Of a DNA stretch of 64,000 nt, positions 60,920-64,000 are shown piece by piece (position 1 is the first letter of the stretch; each line of letters opens with the position of its first letter). Source of the stretch: VRUE01 sp963702175 (GTDB taxonomy: Bacteria > Actinomycetota > Thermoleophilia > Solirubrobacterales > 70-9); assembly GCA_963702175.1 (NCBI GenBank), contig OY969721.1:2108001-2172000 (forward strand). The letters run 5' to 3'. Made by a program: the position numbers and the translations under genes. The notes under the pieces were generated by a model. That model was not told the DNA's origin. It searched no databases and worked only from the letters and a program-made list of their open reading frames with translations.

Positions 60920-61318
60920 ATGGCGACCAAAGCAATCTCAACAGAGGACTGGATCGAGGAGCTGAAGAGCATCTCGGTCCTCGAGCTCTCCGAGCGGATC
61001 AAAGCGCTCGAGGAGGAGTTCGGCGTCTCCGCGACCGCGGTCGCCGCCGCCGCACCAGCCGCTGCAGGTGCTGCCGCCGGCGATGGCGCGGGTGGCGAGG
61101 AGGAGTCGTCGACGGTGGACGTGGTGCTGACCGAGGTCGGCGGCCAGAAGGTGCCGGTGATCAAGGTCGTGCGCGCTGCAACCGGGCTCGGCCTGAAAGA
61201 GGCAAAGGCGCTCGTCGACGACGCCCCGAAGGCGATCAAAGAGGGTGTCGAGCGCGAGGAGGCCGATAAGCTCAAGGCCGAACTCGAGGAGGCCGGCGCC
61301 ACCGTCGAGCTGAAGTAA
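60920..61318 (+). CDS. rplL: 50S ribosomal protein L7/L12
   Basis: 132 aa. N-terminal dimerisation part, Ala/Gly hinge (AAAPAAAGAAAGDG) and the conserved C-terminal domain (KVPVIKVVRAATGLGLKEAKALVDDAPKAIKEG). It recruits translation factors. A short hairpin (GGGC-TGCT/AGCA-GCCC, 61342-61359) in the 142-bp gap to rpoB may attenuate read-through. Confidence 0.98.
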   Translation: MATKAISTEDWIEELKSISVLELSERIKALEEEFGVSATAVAAAAPAAAGAAAGDGAGGEEESSTVDVVLTEVGGQKVPVIKVVRAATGLGLKEAKALVDDAPKAIKEGVEREEADKLKAELEEAGATVELK

Positions 61319-61460
61319 TTTCGCTTGTTTCCGCAGTCTCAGGGCCTGCTCAGCAGCCCGTGCGCCGCGTGTGTTATTTTTCGCGGTCGCGCGCCTGTTG
61401 TCCCCTGCCCATATCTGCGCTGTATCTAACGTCCCTCTGACCGCCTGAGGAGTCGCCGAC

Positions 61461-64000
61461 TTGGCACGTTCAAACGCTGCCCCCGTAACCCGCAGGAGTT
61501 TTTCCCGACTAGAGAATCCCCTTGAGGTCCCCCATCTAATCGATATCCAGCGCCGTTCCTTCGAAGAACTCACGGATCCGAAGAAGGGCGGGCTGCGAGA
61601 GACGATCGACGACATCTCGCCGATCGAGGACTACACGGGCAATCTCGCCATTGTCTTCGGCGAGTTCAAGTTCGAGGAGCCGCCGCACACGATCGACGAG
61701 TGCCGCGAGAAGGACATGACCTACTCGCGGCCGCTGACCGCGACCGTCGCCTTCCAGAACAAGGAGACGGGGGAGATCCGCGAGCAGGCCGTCTTCATGG
61801 GCGACTTCCCCTGGATGACCGATCGCGGCACCTTCATCATCAACGGCACCGAGCGGGTCGTCGTCACCCAGCTGGTTCGCTCCCCCGGCGCCTACGTGAT
61901 GGCGCCCAAGGACCCCGAGAAGCAGGTCTTCATCGCCAATCTGATGCCGGCCCGCGGCTCCTGGCTGGAGCTCGAAATCGAGAAAAAAGGGCGCGTTTAC
62001 GTCCGCATCGACCGCAAGCGAAAGCTGCCGGTCACCGTCCTGCTGCGCGCGATGGGCTATGTCGAGGACGAGAAGCTGCTCTCGATGTTCGACGATTCGG
62101 TCTACATCCGCCACACGATCGAATCGGACACTGAGGCGACTAAAACCGAGGAGGGCGCGCTGATCGAGCTGTTCAAGAAGCAGCGCCCCGGCGAGCCGCC
62201 TTCGGTGGACGCCGCCCGCGCCCTGCTCGAGCAGCTCTTCTTCGACCCCAAGCGCTACGACCTGACCCGGGTCGGCCGCTACAAGCTCAACGCCCGCCTC
62301 GACCTCGATATCGACCTCGACAACCGGGTGCTGACCCACGACGACATCGTCGCCTTGGTCAAGGAGCTGGTTAGCCTGCCGAAGCTGCTGGGCATCTCCG
62401 AGCAGATCGACGAGGAGAACCCGATCAAAGACTACGCCGCCGAGGCGATCACCTACCCGCGTGAGCCGGTCAACGAGCACCTCGACGAGTACGAGCATTT
62501 CGGCAACCGGCGCCTGCGCACGGTCGGCGAGCTGATCCAGGAGGCCTTCCGCATCGGTCTCTACCGGATGGAGCGGGTCGTTCGCGAGCGGCTCACCACC
62601 GAAGACGCCGACGCGATCACTCCGCAGACGATCATCAACATCCGCCCGGTCGTCGCCGCGATGAAGGAGTTCTTCGGCTCCTCGCAGCTCTCGCAGTTCA
62701 TGAGCCAGACCAACTCGCTGGACGGCCTTACCCACCGCCGCCGCCTCTCGGCGCTGGGCGCCGGAGGCCTCACCCGCGAGCGTGCCCCGATCGAGGTCCG
62801 CGACGTGCACCCGACCCATTACGGCCGCATGTGCCCGATCGAGACACCGGAGGGGCCGAACATCGGCCTAATCGGCTCGCTGTCCTCCTACGCCCAGGTC
62901 TCCGAGCACGGATTCGTCACGACTCCGTACCGGCCCGTGACCGACGGCGTGGTCAGCGACGAGATCCTCCATCTCGACGCGACCCAGGAGGAAGACAAGG
63001 TGATCGCCCAGGCGAACGCCGAGGTCGACCCGAAGACGAACAAACTGAAGGGTCCGCAGGTCCTGGTCCGCTCAGGCGAGCAGGAGTACGCGACCGCGGC
63101 GCCCAAGGAAGTCGATCTGATGGACGTCTCGCCGACCCAGATCTGGTCGGTGGCGACGGCGCTGATCCCCTTCCTCGAGCACGACGACGCCAACCGGGCG
63201 CTGATGGGCTCCAACATGCAGCGCCAGGCCGTGCCGCTGCTCAAGCCCGAGCCGCCGCTGATCGGCACCGGGATGGAGCGCCGCGCCGCCGCCGACTCCG
63301 GCGACGTCGTCCTCGCCGAGAACGACGGCGAGGTGACCCATGTCGACGCCGAGTCGATCATGGTCACCCACGGTTCGAAGAAGGACGAGTACCCGCTCCA
63401 CAAGTTCACGCGCTCGAACCAGGGGACGATCATCCACCAGCGCGCCCTCGTCGACGCGGGCCAGAAGGTGAAGGCGGGCGACGTGCTCGCCGACGGATCC
63501 TCGACCGCAGGCGGCGAGATCGCCCTCGGCAAGAACTGCCTGGTTGCCTTCATGTCCTGGGAGGGCTACAACTTCGAGGACGCAATCATCCTCTCCGAGC
63601 GCCTGGTCAAGGACGATGAGCTGACCTCGATCCACATCGAGGAGTACGAGATCGACGCCCGCACGACCAAGCTCGGCGACGAGGAGATCACCCGCGACAT
63701 CCCCAACCGCTCCGAGGAGAGCCTGCGCAACCTCGACGAGCGCGGCATCGTACGCGTCGGCGCCGAGGTCGTCTCCGGCGACCTCCTGGTCGGCAAGGTC
63801 ACGCCAAAGGGCGAGACCGAGCTGACCGCCGAGGAGAAGCTGATCCGCGCGATCTTCAAGGAGAAGGCGCGTGAGGTCCGCGACACCTCGCTGAAAGTCC
63901 CGCACGGCGAGGGCGGCGTGGTGATCGACGTGCTCACCTTCAGCCGCGACGACGGCGACGACCTGCCGGCCGGGGTTAACGACCTGGTCCGCGTCTACGT
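61461..64000 (+). CDS. rpoB: RNA polymerase beta subunit (3' end beyond window)
   Basis: The first 846 codons from TTG 61461 (GAGGAG upstream). Conserved motifs: GDFPWMTDRGTFIINGTERVVVTQLVRSPGAY, PIETPEGPNIGLIGSLS and the FEDAIILSERLV active-site region. In the rifampicin region the sequence is FMSQTNSLDGLTHRRRLSALGAGG, where most bacteria have FMDQ-N-NPL, so the residue equal to E. coli Asp516 is Ser (codon 62703-62705). Confidence 0.98.
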   Translation, partial: MARSNAAPVTRRSFSRLENPLEVPHLIDIQRRSFEELTDPKKGGLRETIDDISPIEDYTGNLAIVFGEFKFEEPPHTIDECREKDMTYSRPLTATVAFQNKETGEIREQAVFMGDFPWMTDRGTFIINGTERVVVTQLVRSPGAYVMAPKDPEKQVFIANLMPARGSWLELEIEKKGRVYVRIDRKRKLPVTVLLRAMGYVEDEKLLSMFDDSVYIRHTIESDTEATKTEEGALIELFKKQRPGEPPSVDAARALLEQLFFDPKRYDLTRVGRYKLNARLDLDIDLDNRVLTHDDIVALVKELVSLPKLLGISEQIDEENPIKDYAAEAITYPREPVNEHLDEYEHFGNRRLRTVGELIQEAFRIGLYRMERVVRERLTTEDADAITPQTIINIRPVVAAMKEFFGSSQLSQFMSQTNSLDGLTHRRRLSALGAGGLTRERAPIEVRDVHPTHYGRMCPIETPEGPNIGLIGSLSSYAQVSEHGFVTTPYRPVTDGVVSDEILHLDATQEEDKVIAQANAEVDPKTNKLKGPQVLVRSGEQEYATAAPKEVDLMDVSPTQIWSVATALIPFLEHDDANRALMGSNMQRQAVPLLKPEPPLIGTGMERRAAADSGDVVLAENDGEVTHVDAESIMVTHGSKKDEYPLHKFTRSNQGTIIHQRALVDAGQKVKAGDVLADGSSTAGGEIALGKNCLVAFMSWEGYNFEDAIILSERLVKDDELTSIHIEEYEIDARTTKLGDEEITRDIPNRSEESLRNLDERGIVRVGAEVVSGDLLVGKVTPKGETELTAEEKLIRAIFKEKAREVRDTSLKVPHGEGGVVIDVLTFSRDDGDDLPAGVNDLVRVY

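Overview
The window is high-GC DNA from an actinobacterium, most probably of the Thermoleophilia (Solirubrobacterales-like). Three things point there: the secreted NHL and collagen-like proteins with Lys/Arg-rich tails, a SigB/SigF-type stress module scattered over both strands, and the gene order rpmG-secE-nusG-rplK-rplA-rplJ-rplL-rpoB at the right end. The lineage is inferred from protein style, because no 16S rRNA is present.

Layout. (1) 1-4200: nitrogen sensing and uptake (glnK-amtB), the start of cutA, a CDGSH Fe-S protein, a glycosyltransferase and a haem-oxygenase-like diiron protein. (2) 4200-8650: a partner-switching stress circuit made of two STAS antagonists, a SpoIIE-type phosphatase, an RsbW-like ATPase and a sigma factor. 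Matching sigma-F-like promoters (GTTT-N15-GGGTA) lie before the ATPase and the sigma factor. (3) 8770-23700: ordinary metabolism and envelope genes (ferritin-like protein, acyl-CoA carboxylase, cupredoxins and multicopper oxidase, glyoxalase, rRNA methyltransferase, NlpC/P60 hydrolase, persulfide-dioxygenase-like MBL/rhodanese protein, acetyl-CoA synthetase, K+ channel). This stretch also holds a DUF72 gene remnant and a 112-bp palindromic element. (4) 23750-26000: a structured-RNA candidate, a tRNA 3' remnant, a DUF2332 fragment and a hipBA module with three evenly spaced operators. (5) 26000-35040: four large secreted proteins separated by strong hairpins.

(6) 35100-52900 is an accretion zone. 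An AbiE-like type IV toxin-antitoxin pair is followed by element 1 (about 3.6 kb). Element 1 sits in tRNA-Thr(GGT) between 44-bp direct repeats and carries a tyrosine integrase and a second AbiE-like pair. An IS66-family insertion with a perfect 8-bp target duplication and a decayed sister integrase come next. An acyl-CoA dehydrogenase separates these from element 2 (about 8 kb), which is flanked by 51-bp direct repeats of the 3' half of an unusual tRNA that has a 23-nt insertion in its D-loop. Element 2 carries a frameshifted integrase, an excisionase, a ParB-domain protein coupled to a Dam-type methylase in A+T-richer DNA, and two MNT/HEPN pairs. Both elements have tandem 7-bp arm-type sites spaced exactly 11 bp near each end. 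A third copy at 51471 followed by a decayed core suggests that element 2 is itself composite.

(7) 52936-57601: a tightly overlapping five-gene minus-strand operon: two Dcd-like proteins (one with the catalytic Glu replaced by Gln), a degenerate-HD/TIR fusion, a ThiL/PurM-like kinase and a HAD phosphatase. It lies between the attR of element 2 and the ribosomal operon, and it is the best candidate here for an undescribed, possibly anti-phage, nucleotide-based system. (8) 57763-64000: the secE-nusG-ribosomal protein-rpoB operon, with an L10 leader before rplJ and a non-consensus rifampicin region in RpoB.
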